Assembly: GCF_027359675.1 (NCBI RefSeq)
Contig: NZ_CP114786.1
Location: 6,298,501-6,362,500, forward strand
Reading direction: 5' to 3'
Length of the DNA: 64,000 nt
From: Roseibium sp. Sym1
GTDB taxonomy: Bacteria > Pseudomonadota > Alphaproteobacteria > Rhizobiales > Stappiaceae
Below the pieces are notes generated by a model that was not told the origin of the DNA, did no database searches, and was given only the letters and a program-made list of their open reading frames with translations. This document shows, piece after piece, positions 34,583-43,605 of the stretch (position 1 is its first letter; every line of letters starts with the position of its first letter). The translations under genes and the position numbers were made by a program.

Positions 34583-35475
34583 CTAGCCTTCAGACCTTCC
34601 ACAACCGTTCCGGAGGTCACCTTCAGGAGATCCAGGTAGGTCGGAACAGGGCCGCCGGCTTCGCTCAGGGAATCCACATAGAGCTCGCCGCCGTAGCTGG
34701 AGCCGGTTTCCCGCGCGACCTGTTTGGCCGGTGCCGTGTTGACCGTGCTTTCACAGAACACCACCGGGATCTCGTTTTCTCTTACGCCGTCGATCACGGA
34801 ACGGACCTGTTGAGGCGTGCCGACCTGGTCGGCATTCATCGGCCAGAGGTACAGTTCCTTCATGCCGAAATCGCGCGCCAGGTAGCTGAAGGCGCCTTCA
34901 CAGGTGACCAGCCAGCGCCTGTCCTCGGGAATTTCGGCCACAGCCTGGCGCAGCGGCTCGATGGTTTCGCGAAGCCTGTCCTTGTAGGCCTCGGCATTGC
35001 GCGCATAGACGGCCGCATTGTCCGGGTCGTTTCCGGCAAAAGCCTTTTCGATGTTGTCGATATAGATCAGGGCGTTGTCGAGTCCCATCCAGGCATGCGG
35101 GTTTGGCTTGCCTTCATAGGAACCGTACGCGATCGGAATCGGGTCGATGCCGTCGGACAATGTTGCGGAAGGCACGTCGCCCAGGTTCGACAGGAACTGT
35201 TCGAACCAGAGTTCCAGGTTCATGCCGTTCCACAGGATCAAATCCGCGTCCGAGGCCCGGACAATGTCCTGCGGCGTCGGCTGATAGCCGTGGATCTCCG
35301 CGCCCGGCTTGGTGATGGAAACAACTTCGGCCGCCTCACCGGCCACATTCCGGGCAATGTCGGCCAGAACAGTGAAGGTGGTGACCACCTTCATCTTGTC
35401 CTCGGCCTGCACCGTGCAGGAAACCCCCGCGACAAGCGTGGCGAAAGAAGCTGTCAGAACCAGATTTTTGAGCAT
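34573..35475 (-). CDS. sitA: Metal ABC transporter substrate-binding protein SitA
   Basis: 300 aa from ATG 35475, with signal peptide MLKNLVLTASFATLVAGVSCTVQA. Metal ligands of the cluster A-I binding proteins are seen as His62 (EIHGYQPTPQD), His127 (NPHAWMG), Glu193 (TCEGAFSYLA) and Asp268 (YVDSLSE). Glu at the third position, where zinc-binding ZnuA has His, favours Mn(II) or Fe(II). The last codons (part of Arg298, then Leu, Glu and the stop) come from the terminal repeat of the MITE at 34319-34582, so the native C-terminus has been replaced. It is the first gene of the operon, downstream of TTGCAA/TTGCAA dyads. Confidence 0.92.
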   Translation of the reverse strand: MLKNLVLTASFATLVAGVSCTVQAEDKMKVVTTFTVLADIARNVAGEAAEVVSITKPGAEIHGYQPTPQDIVRASDADLILWNGMNLELWFEQFLSNLGDVPSATLSDGIDPIPIAYGSYEGKPNPHAWMGLDNALIYIDNIEKAFAGNDPDNAAVYARNAEAYKDRLRETIEPLRQAVAEIPEDRRWLVTCEGAFSYLARDFGMKELYLWPMNADQVGTPQQVRSVIDGVRENEIPVVFCESTVNTAPAKQVARETGSSYGGELYVDSLSEAGGPVPTYLDLLKVTSGTVVEGLKARLE

Positions 35476-35515
35476 CACCGTTTCCCGGCTGGAGGAGACC
35501 TTTCTGCAAGTGATA

Positions 35516-35560
35516 TTGCAAATCATTTGCAACTGTCAAGCCAGTTGCGAATGAGTTGCA
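35516..35560 (-). promoter_or_regulatory. Candidate Mur (Fur-family) operators upstream of sitA
   Basis: A perfect palindrome TTGCAAAT-C-ATTTGCAA covers 35516-35532. A second, weaker copy, TTGCGAATGAGTTGCA, covers 35545-35560. TGCAA-TTGCA dyads resemble manganese-responsive Mur sites in front of sitA in rhizobia. The first is 41 nt upstream of the start codon, where it would overlap the promoter. The binding protein is inferred, not shown. Confidence 0.65.
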
Positions 35561-35762
35561 GTTACAAAACGATCTGCGGCCCGGCGGCTGCATCGTCCGG
35601 CGACCGCCGCCGGACGGTTCTTCCTAACCCGGGCACCGCAAGACCTGCGGCAGATGCAGTCGGTGAAGGCATCAAACGGTGTACCCGGTACCGGCTTACA
35701 GGGGCCGACCTTCCTTCACGCTCTGAAAGAAGGCCGGACACAAAGTCGATCGTGCGATCCCG

Positions 35763-36980
35763 TCAGTCGATGAACTGCGCCGCGAAGACCCAGGTCGCGC
35801 CGTTCATTCCGTTGTCGCCGGGACCGCCGGAGAGGATCGTGCGGCCGTCGCCGGACAGGGCAACGCTCGTTCCCTGAATGGCGCTGCCGGAGGCGCCGGT
35901 TCCAACCAGCTTTTCCCCGACCTGCAGCCAGTTGCCGGAATTGTTCCGGAAGACCCAGACGGCACCCTGGTCCGAATTGTCATCGTCGCCGCCAACGGCA
36001 ATCGTACCGCCATCCTTGGATATGGCGACCGCGCCGCCCTGCCCGGCCTTGCCGGTCGCTCCGCTGCCAACGAACTTGCTGCCGTCCTGGGACCAGATCC
36101 CGCTGGTACGCGTGAAGATCCAGACCGCGCCGGTCTGGTCATTGTCCTGGTTCTCGCCAAGGACAAACGTGTTGCCGTCATGGGAAACGGCGAGCGATGT
36201 GTTCTGTCCATACGGGTCCGGTACGCCGCCGGAGCCTGTCAGGTAGTTGCCCTGCTGCTGCCAGCCCCCGGAATTTACAAAGACCCAGACCGGCGCTGTG
36301 CCCAGTACTTCCAGCGCACTGCCGATGACGAGTGTCTGCCCATCCCCCGACAAGGCCAGCGCGGAGCCCTGGCTCACGTTGCCGTCATAGCCGGATCCAA
36401 CGAGCTTGCTGCCGGCTTGAGACCACACCCCGGCTGACCGGATAAAGATCCAGACTGCGCCGACAGCACCACCATCGCCGTCACCGCCGATCGCGACCGT
36501 GTTGCCATCGGCCGAAATGCCGACGGCGGCGCCCTGCATCGGACCGTCGGAATAGCCCGACCCGACCAGTTTGTTGCCCTGCTGCGTCCAGATCCCGCTG
36601 GTCCGGGTGAAGACCCAGGCCGCGCCAACAAGGCCGTTGTCACCGCTGCCGCCCGCAATCACCGTGTTGCCGTCCTCCGAAATGGCAACCGAGGTCCCTA
36701 GGCCTGTAGCGCCGATGCAATCGGTTCCAGTCAGCTTAGCGCCCTGCTGCGTCCAGCTGTCGCCGCTCCTGACAAAAATCCAGATCGCACCGGTTCCCTC
36801 GCTGTCGTTGCTGCCTCCAACGACGGCCGTCGACCCGTCCGCGGAGATCGCGACAGTCCCCTGGTTGCTGGATCCTACCGCGCCGGAGCCGATCCACTTG
36901 GAGCCGAGCTGTGCATAGGGCGCAAAGACCGGGTAACCCGATGTCTTGTCTTGCGCATCCTGACGTTCCGAAATGCTCAT
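35763..36980 (-). CDS. FG-GAP-like repeat protein (seven repeats)
   Basis: 405 aa built almost wholly of seven repeats of about 50-55 residues. Each has the form G-x-S-V-A-I-S-x-D-G-x-T-x-x-x-G-G-x-x-D-x-x-x-G-A-x-W-[VI]-F followed by a [GS]xWxQ-x-G-x-K-L-x-G segment. This is the pattern of beta-propeller FG-GAP/integrin-alpha-like repeats and would make a seven-bladed propeller. The N-terminus (MSISERQDAQDKTSGYPVFAPYAQLGSKWIG) has no signal peptide, although such proteins are usually exported. Start 36980 has AGGAGA about 9 nt upstream. Function unknown; a surface or binding role is a guess. Confidence 0.78.
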   Translation of the reverse strand: MSISERQDAQDKTSGYPVFAPYAQLGSKWIGSGAVGSSNQGTVAISADGSTAVVGGSNDSEGTGAIWIFVRSGDSWTQQGAKLTGTDCIGATGLGTSVAISEDGNTVIAGGSGDNGLVGAAWVFTRTSGIWTQQGNKLVGSGYSDGPMQGAAVGISADGNTVAIGGDGDGGAVGAVWIFIRSAGVWSQAGSKLVGSGYDGNVSQGSALALSGDGQTLVIGSALEVLGTAPVWVFVNSGGWQQQGNYLTGSGGVPDPYGQNTSLAVSHDGNTFVLGENQDNDQTGAVWIFTRTSGIWSQDGSKFVGSGATGKAGQGGAVAISKDGGTIAVGGDDDNSDQGAVWVFRNNSGNWLQVGEKLVGTGASGSAIQGTSVALSGDGRTILSGGPGDNGMNGATWVFAAQFID

Positions 36981-37182
36981 GATTCTTTCTCCTCTGCGGG
37001 TGAACCAACGCGCATTCGCTAAGCCGCGGCCCCTGCCCCGGTGGTTCGACCCCATCGGCGATTGCCACCTGTCTCTACTCCCGGTGAAAGCATCGCCACG
37101 GCGGCAATTTTCAATCATAAGTTTTAATTTTTCGACAAAACAATCAATCAATCCGTCAGCTGCACGCCCGCGAAGAAAAAAC

Positions 37183-37217
37183 AAAAAAACCTCCCGCGTC
37201 GCCGCGGGAGGCTTTTT
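37183..37217 (-). terminator. Bidirectional terminator downstream of the chemoreceptor gene
   Basis: Arms CCTCCCGCG (37190-37198) and CGCGGGAGG (37203-37211), loop TCGC. It has seven A before (T run on the minus strand) and five T after. It ends the minus-strand chemoreceptor message before the FG-GAP gene. Confidence 0.88.
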
Positions 37218-37241
37218 GTTTGTTTCTATCGCCTGGCGTAA

Positions 37242-39686
37242 TCAGGCAGCGGCAACGCGGTTGAGGAACGTCTCGATGCCCTGCTTCAGGGCTCCGCTGC
37301 GATTGCTGAGATCACCGGAGGCGCTCAGCACGTCGCCTGACGCTTCCTTGGTCTCATCGACAGCCTGCGCAAGGCGGGTCATGTTCGACTGGACCGCCTG
37401 GGTGCTTTGCGCGGCCCGCTGGACGTTGCCGGAGATCTCGTTGGTGGCCGAGCCCTGCTGGCTGACGGCGGCCGAGATCGCCTGGGTGTAGCCATTGACC
37501 TCTTCCATCGTGTCGGAAATCGCCCCGATTGCCGCCACAGCCTCGCTGGTGGAGTTCTGGATGGTCTGGATCTGCGAGGAGATTTCTTCCGTCGCCTTCG
37601 ACGTCTGGGTGGCCAGTTCCTTGACCTCGGCGGCGACCACCGCAAAGCCCTTGCCGGCTTCCCCGGCGCGCGCCGCCTCGATGGTGGCGTTCAGCGCCAA
37701 GAGGTTGGTCTGTTCGGCAATCGCCTGGATCAGGGTAACGACTTCGCCGATCTTGGAAGCGGCTTCCGCGAGCCCCTGGACCTTGCCGTTGGTCTCGTGC
37801 ACGGCGCTGGTGGCCGAGGTCACGATGTCGGAGGACCGCTGCACCTGGTCGCCGATCTCGGCGATGGAAGCGGACAGTTCCTCCGCGGCGCCGGCGACGT
37901 TTTCAACGCTCATGCTGGCGTCTTCACTGACCCGGGCGGTGTCGCCCGCCTGGGCCGCGCTGCTTTCGGCAATACCGCCCAGCGCCGACGAGGTGCGCGA
38001 CATGCTGGCCGCAGTTTCGTCGAGCGCGCCCAGGAGCCCCTGAACCTCTTCGCGGAAGCCGAAGATCAGCCGCTCGATTTCTTCCTGGCGGGCATTCTGG
38101 GCCTCGCGATGCGCATTGGCTTCGCCTTCCAGACGCACACGCTCGCGCGCGTTCTCCTGGAACACCTGGACCGTGCGGCTCATGTCGCCGATCTCGTCAC
38201 GCTGGTCTGTGGACGGGACGGTCACATCGATATCGCCCTCCGCCAGACGCCCCATGGCTTCGGTCAGCGCCCGGGTCGGCTTGGTGATCACCAGTGACAG
38301 GACAAAGGCCAAAAGCGCGCCAACCACGACCGCTGCCACGAGAGCGGCGGCAATCAGGCCGAGTGCCGTGTCGGCACGTGACGATGCGCTTTTGGACTGG
38401 GCCTCCGTCAGGTTGGTGATCACGCTGCGTACCTGCGTTGAAATCGCGACCAGTTCCGCGCGCTTGGCATCGAAAACGTCCCTGGCCGCAACCATGCCCG
38501 CGAATTCGGCTTCGAAGGTTCCGACTTCGGCTTCGATGGCGGCAACCGCATCGGTGATTTCCGGAAACGCCGCGCTGTCGGCTTTGAGCTTGTTCGCGAT
38601 ATCCCTCAGGATCCCGATGCGGGTAATGACCGCATCGGCTTCCATGGTCCCGAACCCGGCAAAGAATTCCATTGTGGCCGAGCGGATGTCCAGGGACGCC
38701 ATCTGGTACTTGTTCACGTTGACATTTACCAGACCGACGATACCGAGCCTGGATTCAGCCTTGCCGGCAACGGACTTGGCCTCGTCGGCCGCGGCATAGA
38801 CGACCTTCCTCAACGCTGCGGTCTGGCCATGAAGATTCATCAGGTCGGAAGAGATCGCCGCGGCGACTGCTGCCGGAACCTGGCTGGCCTCGGCGTTCTC
38901 GCCGTCAGGCTTCGGAAGTTTTTCCTTCAGGGCCCCGGCAATGTCTCCGAGCGCCTTGACCTTGTCGGCCTCCAGTCCGTCGACCTTCAGCTTGCCCGCT
39001 TTCTTGGCGGACCTTGCAAGGTCTTGAGCACCTTCAGTCAATTCCAGGGCGATTTCCGGGGTGAGGTCGTTGCCCTCGCCCGCCGCCTCAATGCGCCCCT
39101 CCAGATCCGCTGAAACCTCTTCCATCCCCAAAAGCAGGCGGGCCAGTTTGTCGGCACGGTTCCGGGTTCCGGACGCCGATTGCGCGGCCTTGCCGGCGTC
39201 GCGATGGATCTTGATCATCTTGTCGTTGATCTGGGCGGCAATCGCTTCGAGCCCGTTCGCCGAACGCAGCAACTTGTCCGCCTGGGACTGTTGTTCGGCA
39301 ATCGCCTGTGCCACAGCTTCGAATTCGGTGTTCAGCTTGCCGACAAGGTCAATTGCCTCAGCGGTCACGTCATGGCCGGAACCGGTTCCCGAGACTTCGT
39401 CGAGCGTGACCAGCGATTGTTCCAATTGGCCGATTTGCGCTTCTGCGGCCTCGGCCAGTTCCGCACTGCGGCCAGAAAGATAGGCTTCCTGGGCCTGGGA
39501 CACCTGCTGCAGGTTGGCCATGGCGGTCGTGGCCTTGGCGCTGACATCCGACTGGGACCGGAGCCCCAGGATTGCAACCGTGCCGACCGCGCCAACCGCG
39601 GCGGCCACCAGGATCATCGTGACGAACCCGCCGCCGACCTTCGCGGAAAAGCGCGCATTTTTCAAAGGTGTAAGTAACTTGGACAT
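37242..39686 (-). CDS. Methyl-accepting chemotaxis protein with long periplasmic helical domain
   Basis: 814 aa. TM1 is at about residues 18-41 ([25 protein letters not shown]) and TM2 at about 441-466. Between them lies an all-helical periplasmic sensor of roughly 395 residues, about the size of two four-helix bundles (HBM-like). HAMP follows ([25 protein letters not shown]), then a signalling domain whose tip reads [47 protein letters not shown]. No C-terminal CheR/CheB-tethering pentapeptide is present. It senses a periplasmic ligand and controls CheA; the ligand is unknown. Start 39686 is behind a GGGGG stretch. Confidence 0.92.
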   Translation of the reverse strand: MSKLLTPLKNARFSAKVGGGFVTMILVAAAVGAVGTVAILGLRSQSDVSAKATTAMANLQQVSQAQEAYLSGRSAELAEAAEAQIGQLEQSLVTLDEVSGTGSGHDVTAEAIDLVGKLNTEFEAVAQAIAEQQSQADKLLRSANGLEAIAAQINDKMIKIHRDAGKAAQSASGTRNRADKLARLLLGMEEVSADLEGRIEAAGEGNDLTPEIALELTEGAQDLARSAKKAGKLKVDGLEADKVKALGDIAGALKEKLPKPDGENAEASQVPAAVAAAISSDLMNLHGQTAALRKVVYAAADEAKSVAGKAESRLGIVGLVNVNVNKYQMASLDIRSATMEFFAGFGTMEADAVITRIGILRDIANKLKADSAAFPEITDAVAAIEAEVGTFEAEFAGMVAARDVFDAKRAELVAISTQVRSVITNLTEAQSKSASSRADTALGLIAAALVAAVVVGALLAFVLSLVITKPTRALTEAMGRLAEGDIDVTVPSTDQRDEIGDMSRTVQVFQENARERVRLEGEANAHREAQNARQEEIERLIFGFREEVQGLLGALDETAASMSRTSSALGGIAESSAAQAGDTARVSEDASMSVENVAGAAEELSASIAEIGDQVQRSSDIVTSATSAVHETNGKVQGLAEAASKIGEVVTLIQAIAEQTNLLALNATIEAARAGEAGKGFAVVAAEVKELATQTSKATEEISSQIQTIQNSTSEAVAAIGAISDTMEEVNGYTQAISAAVSQQGSATNEISGNVQRAAQSTQAVQSNMTRLAQAVDETKEASGDVLSASGDLSNRSGALKQGIETFLNRVAAA

Positions 39687-39988
39687 GTTTCCCCCGCACT
39701 TTCTCTTATTGAAGGTGCAGGGGGTTAATGAAATGATGAAGACTTCGGCGCCGGCTTGCTGTTTTAATTCACGAAATAAATCCAAGACGTTTTCGTGTTT
39801 ACCAGCAAATAGATACTTCCTGATTTTTACCGAGGTTTTTTTGCCCGAAAAAAATCAGGCACGCTGCCAAAGTTGTAGGCAGAGGCAAATTCTCCTCGAA
39901 AAAGGCTTGCCGATTCCCTCTCACGCTTGCCTGAACGTTTGTCGATTCCCGACAGGATCACCCCATTCGGGATCGCCGGCGAGACGTG
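39687..39988. other. Upstream region of the chemoreceptor gene
   Basis: About 300 nt with no supported gene. It is AT-richer than its surroundings, with homopolymer T and A runs near 39837-39855 and an inverted repeat CTGATTTTT (about 39818) / AAAAATCAG (about 39850), which could act as a terminator for the DUF2783 gene or as part of the promoter. Confidence 0.4.
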
Positions 39989-40180
39989 TCATTTGCGTTT
40001 TGCCGCCTCGAGAAGCGCGTCCAGCTCCGCCAGATTACCGATCCGGTTGGCCAACAACAGGATCAGCCGAGCGTTGAAGGCATCGCTTTCCGCCTTGGAC
40101 AGACCCTCGTGGGCCGCCAGCAGCCGGGCATAGAATTCATCGGGCTTGTCAAGTCCGGGTGTGAGGACGCTGTCGGTCAT
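39989..40180 (-). CDS. DUF2783 domain protein
   Basis: 63 aa, all alpha: MTDSVLTPGLDKPDEFYARLLAAHEGLSKAESDAFNARLILLLANRIGNLAELDALLEAAKRK. Matches the small DUF2783 family, which is nearly always encoded beside a flavoprotein aromatic monooxygenase, as here: its ATG overlaps the end of that gene by 4 nt. It is probably a helper or a subunit of the hydroxylase, but no biochemical role is established. Confidence 0.85.
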   Translation of the reverse strand: MTDSVLTPGLDKPDEFYARLLAAHEGLSKAESDAFNARLILLLANRIGNLAELDALLEAAKRK

Positions 40181-41796
40181 GTTGCCTGTTCCTTCTTGCC
40201 GAGCACCACCTTCAGTGCCGCCTTGATGCCGGCCGCGTCATATCCCGTCCAACGGGCGGCCACATGCTGATCGGGCCGGATCAGGTAGACGGCCGCATCG
40301 GCCTCATCGAGATAGCGGTGCCGGAGGTCACGGCTGATCCGATCCGCGGGAATATTCAGGCCTTTCAGCTGGATGCCCTCGATCTCGCTCTGGTCAGGAA
40401 CCTTTGCCCCTATCCCGAGAAGCAGGAAGTCACCACCAACCTGATCCAAAAGCCAGCCTTCGGCCAATGGCGCATCGACCACCGGACTGCCGGGCCGCGT
40501 GCGCGCCGGAAGTCCATCGGTGTCCGGGCCATTCAGCGGTGAGCCGTCATAGATGCAGGGCACGGACAAGCGACCGGAATTCACCAAGGGGCGGGCAAAG
40601 GCATAATGCTCGGAGAGATCCAACACCGCATCGCGGAAGATCCGGCTGATTTCCGATTTCGGGGTGATGAAGTCTGTTGAACGCGAGCTCTGCAGGATGT
40701 TCTCGTCGGCCGCCATTTCCCGTTCGAAGGCATAGCTGTCGAGCAGACTGTCCGGCGCCTTGCCGTCGAGCACAAGCTTCAGTTTCCAGCCGAGATTGTC
40801 GGTATCCTGGAAGCCGGAATTGGCCCCCCGCGCGCCGAAGGGCGACACCTGGTGGGCGCTGTCGCCGGCAAAGATCACCCGGCCGTGACGGAATTTTTCC
40901 ATGCGCCGGCACTGGAAGGTGTAGATCGACACCCATTCCAGGTCGAATTCGACATCGGGCCCGAGCATGTCCTTGAGCCGCGGAATGACGTTTTCCGGCT
41001 TCTTTTCCTTTTCCTTGTCGATGTCCCAGCCAAGCTGCAGGTCGATGCGCCAGACGCCGTCCGGCTGCTTGTGAAGCAGCGCCGACTGGTCCTTGTTGAA
41101 GGGCGGATCGAACCAGAACCAGCGCTCGGTCGGGAAATCCGCCTTCATGATCACGTCGGCAATCAGGAAATTGTCCTCAAACACCCGTCCGACAAAGTCG
41201 AGATCCAGCATCTTGCGGGTCGGCGAGCCGGCACCGTCGCAGGCAATCAGCCAGTCGGCTTCCAGATTGTAGGCGCCTTCCGGCGTTTCCACAGTGACCA
41301 GCGTGTGGTCATCATAGGCATGGAGATTGGCGACCTTGTTGCCGCCGCGAATCTCCACCGGCTTGCCCTTTGCCTGCAGGGCGCGGATACGCTCGACCAG
41401 GAACAGCTCGCAGTAATATTGCTGGAGATTGATGAAGGCCGGACGCTTGTGGCCTTCCTCGGGCAGCAGGTTGAAGTCGTAGACCTGGCGATCGCCGAAA
41501 AAGACCTTGCCGACATTCCAGACGACACCCTTGTCCTCCATCTCGTCGCCGCAGCCGAGCCGGTCGAAGATTTCCAGCGACCGCTTGGAGAAACAGATCG
41601 CCCGCGAGCCGACGCTGACCTTGTCATTGTCGTCCAGCACCACCACCGGCACGTCGGCCTGGGCCAGGTCGATGGCCATGGCGAGCCCCACGGGCCCGGC
41701 GCCGATGATCACCACGGGGTGGCGCACCGGCGACGGCGCGTCCTGATCGGGCGACCACTTGTAGGGATAAAGCGGCGCTTCGAAGAGTTTGGTCAC
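40177..41796 (-). CDS. FAD-dependent aromatic-ring monooxygenase
   Basis: 539 aa, class A flavoprotein hydroxylase (MhpA/PheA-TfdB group). Its motifs are GAGPVG at residues 32-37 for FAD, the DG motif in LIACDGAGSPTRK, and the GD motif FAGDSAHQVSPFGARGANSGFQDTDNLGWKL. A thioredoxin-like C-terminal domain of about 150 residues is present. It starts with GTG 41796, which has GGAGGAG 7 nt upstream. Last large gene of the homogentisate operon, so it probably hydroxylates a phenylacetate-type substrate toward homogentisate, as MhaA does with 3-hydroxyphenylacetate. The substrate is an inference. Confidence 0.88.
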   Translation of the reverse strand: MTKLFEAPLYPYKWSPDQDAPSPVRHPVVIIGAGPVGLAMAIDLAQADVPVVVLDDNDKVSVGSRAICFSKRSLEIFDRLGCGDEMEDKGVVWNVGKVFFGDRQVYDFNLLPEEGHKRPAFINLQQYYCELFLVERIRALQAKGKPVEIRGGNKVANLHAYDDHTLVTVETPEGAYNLEADWLIACDGAGSPTRKMLDLDFVGRVFEDNFLIADVIMKADFPTERWFWFDPPFNKDQSALLHKQPDGVWRIDLQLGWDIDKEKEKKPENVIPRLKDMLGPDVEFDLEWVSIYTFQCRRMEKFRHGRVIFAGDSAHQVSPFGARGANSGFQDTDNLGWKLKLVLDGKAPDSLLDSYAFEREMAADENILQSSRSTDFITPKSEISRIFRDAVLDLSEHYAFARPLVNSGRLSVPCIYDGSPLNGPDTDGLPARTRPGSPVVDAPLAEGWLLDQVGGDFLLLGIGAKVPDQSEIEGIQLKGLNIPADRISRDLRHRYLDEADAAVYLIRPDQHVAARWTGYDAAGIKAALKVVLGKKEQAT

Positions 41797-41819
41797 AGGG
41801 TCTCCTCCCGGCTCCTGCG

Positions 41820-42344
41820 TCAAAGAAACTTTTCGGCCGCCGGATGGCGGTCGAAATCGAGAAAGAATTCGTCGAGCTGCGGCGGGGCGACATCCGTTCC
41901 CGCCAGCATCGCATGCACCTGCCCCCGGTGATGGACCTGGTGCTGGAACAGGTGCAGCAGCGTGTTGGCGATGGTTTCCTCGAACCGGCCTTTCACGCCC
42001 CGGTCCTGGATCACCTTGCGGTCCAGGTCTGCCGTTGTGAGCCCGTCACAGAACGCAATCAGCATCCGGTCCAGGCCCTGCTGAGCCGCCTGCAGCTCAT
42101 CAGCTGTCTTGAGGTGTGGCGTCTCATAAACCGACAGGCCTCTGCCTTCCTCCCGCAAGGCATCGAGATAGTACCGGTCGACCTCGCAATTGTGGTTGAG
42201 GGTTTCCCGGATCGAGGGAAAGAAGTTGGTCCGCTCCGCCGCGAACGCCTCCTGCGAGAGCCCGCAGCAGACATCAAAGAGACGTTCGTTGGCATAGGCG
42301 TTGTTGCGGGCCATCAGGCGGAGATGGTCGAGAGCGGTGCTCAT
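41820..42344 (-). CDS. DinB family protein
   Basis: 174 aa four-helix bundle protein of the DinB/YfiT superfamily. The metal-binding triad is visible as His51 (ETLNHNCEVDRYYLDAL) and His135/His139 (LLHLFQHQVHHRGQVHAML). Members include thiol-dependent transferases and isomerases such as maleylpyruvate isomerase. In an operon that makes maleylacetoacetate, a role as a thiol-dependent isomerase is attractive, because no GST-type maleylacetoacetate isomerase is seen in the cluster. This is an inference. It is spaced 3 nt after the MBL gene and 23 nt before the monooxygenase. Confidence 0.87.
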   Translation of the reverse strand: MSTALDHLRLMARNNAYANERLFDVCCGLSQEAFAAERTNFFPSIRETLNHNCEVDRYYLDALREEGRGLSVYETPHLKTADELQAAQQGLDRMLIAFCDGLTTADLDRKVIQDRGVKGRFEETIANTLLHLFQHQVHHRGQVHAMLAGTDVAPPQLDEFFLDFDRHPAAEKFL

Positions 42345-42347
42345 CGT

Positions 42348-43307
42348 TCAGCCTTGCAGATCCGCCCACAGGGCGGCGTCGCGTTCGGCGGTCCAGATGC
42401 GCGGCGTGTCGATACCGAGCGCCTCGTCATAGGCCCGGCCGACATTGAACGGCAGGCAATGTTCGTAGATCGCGTAGTCCTTGAATTTCGGATCGCATTC
42501 GGCACGGCAGGCGTCCCAGGCTTCCTTCAGCGATCCGCCACCCTGGGCCACCCGGGCCACCGGCCGGTAGGTCGAGGACACGAAATCGGCCGTGTTGGTC
42601 AGCGCCTTGCCCACCATGTCCTTGCCGACCAGAGCATCGCCGCGGCCCGGCGCGATGGCTTCCACATCGAAGGACCGGATCGCCTCGAGCGTTGCCGGCC
42701 AGTCGTTGAAATGACCGTCGCCGCAATAACAGGCCGAGTGGTATTCGACGATGTCGCCGGTGAACATGACGTTCTCGTCCGGCACGTGGATGACGATGTC
42801 CCCGGCGGTATGGGCGCGGCCGAGGAAGCGCAGGTCCACGCGGCGCTTGCCGAGATAGACGGTCATGCGGTCGTTGAAGGTGGTCGTCGGCCAGGTCAGC
42901 GGCGGAATGTCGTTGACGTTGTCATAGCCCATGAACAGACGGGGGAAGCGCATGAATTCGGATTCCCGGTCTTCCGCGCCGCGTTCCACGACCATGGAAC
43001 GGGCCTTCTGGCTCATGATCACGGTCGGCGCCTTGTAGGCGGCAGCCCCCAGCACGCGCACGGCATGATAGTGGGTCAGCACGAGATGGCTGATCGGCTT
43101 GTCGGTGACGGAACGGACCTTCTCGATCACCTTGTTGGCGAGTTCGGGTGTCGCCTGCGCCTCGACGATCATGACACTGTCGTCGCCGATGATGACGCCG
43201 GTGTTCGGATCGCCCTCGGCGGTAAAGGCCCACAGGTCCTTGCCGATCTCGGTGAAGGAGATCTTCTTTTCGCTCATGTCTCCGGCGGATGCGAATTGCT
43301 TGCTCAT
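42348..43307 (-). CDS. MBL-fold hydrolase-like protein with altered metal motif
   Basis: 319 aa. Metallo-beta-lactamase fold by overall pattern: GDDSVMIVEAQAT, LVLTHYHAVRVLGA, FLGRAHTAGDIVIHVPDENVMFTGDIVEY. The canonical HxHxDH reads His79-Tyr-His81-Ala-Val83-Arg84, so the Asp and His of the second metal site are missing. The later His in GRAHTAGD and Asp in FTGD are kept. It may bind a single metal or have another role. The start is set by GGGGAGG about 6 nt upstream. Third gene of the homogentisate operon. Function in aromatic breakdown is not known. Confidence 0.85.
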   Translation of the reverse strand: MSKQFASAGDMSEKKISFTEIGKDLWAFTAEGDPNTGVIIGDDSVMIVEAQATPELANKVIEKVRSVTDKPISHLVLTHYHAVRVLGAAAYKAPTVIMSQKARSMVVERGAEDRESEFMRFPRLFMGYDNVNDIPPLTWPTTTFNDRMTVYLGKRRVDLRFLGRAHTAGDIVIHVPDENVMFTGDIVEYHSACYCGDGHFNDWPATLEAIRSFDVEAIAPGRGDALVGKDMVGKALTNTADFVSSTYRPVARVAQGGGSLKEAWDACRAECDPKFKDYAIYEHCLPFNVGRAYDEALGIDTPRIWTAERDAALWADLQG

Positions 43308-43374
43308 GCTGCCTCCCCGCCCAAGCAGGGTCCCTTGAAACTGATGTGTTCGATGTCCGGGCTGGTCACCAACC

Positions 43375-43590
43375 CTATGTTCTGTTGGGTGGTGCTCCCA
43401 CCCTTGCGCTCTGTCGGGTGGTACCCCCACCCCTAACCCCTCCCCACAAGGGGGAGGGGGACTGGTCTGAATTTTGTCTCTCGCCCCGTGGCCTTAAGAT
43501 GCGTTGGAGCTGGCAAAGGCGCTTCATCGTGGCACTGCCTGTTTCCCCTTCCCCTTCCCCTTGAGGGGTGGGGTAACCAACAAAGATGAC
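43375..43590. repeat. C/G-rich intergenic repeat with hairpins
   Basis: Between the FAH and MBL genes, 298 nt in all. It contains two copies of a TGT[TC]GGGTGGT...CCCACCC unit, then CCCCTCCCC/GGGGGAGGGG (about 43437-43460), then CCCCTTCCCCTTCCCC and GAGGGGTGGGG (about 43548-43574). The string of C- and G-runs can form stable hairpins or quadruplexes. It resembles dispersed CCCCTCCCCACAAGGGGG-type elements seen in many alphaproteobacterial genomes. No gene is supported. Confidence 0.6.
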
Positions 43591-43605
43591 CCCAAACAAC
43601 GACCC

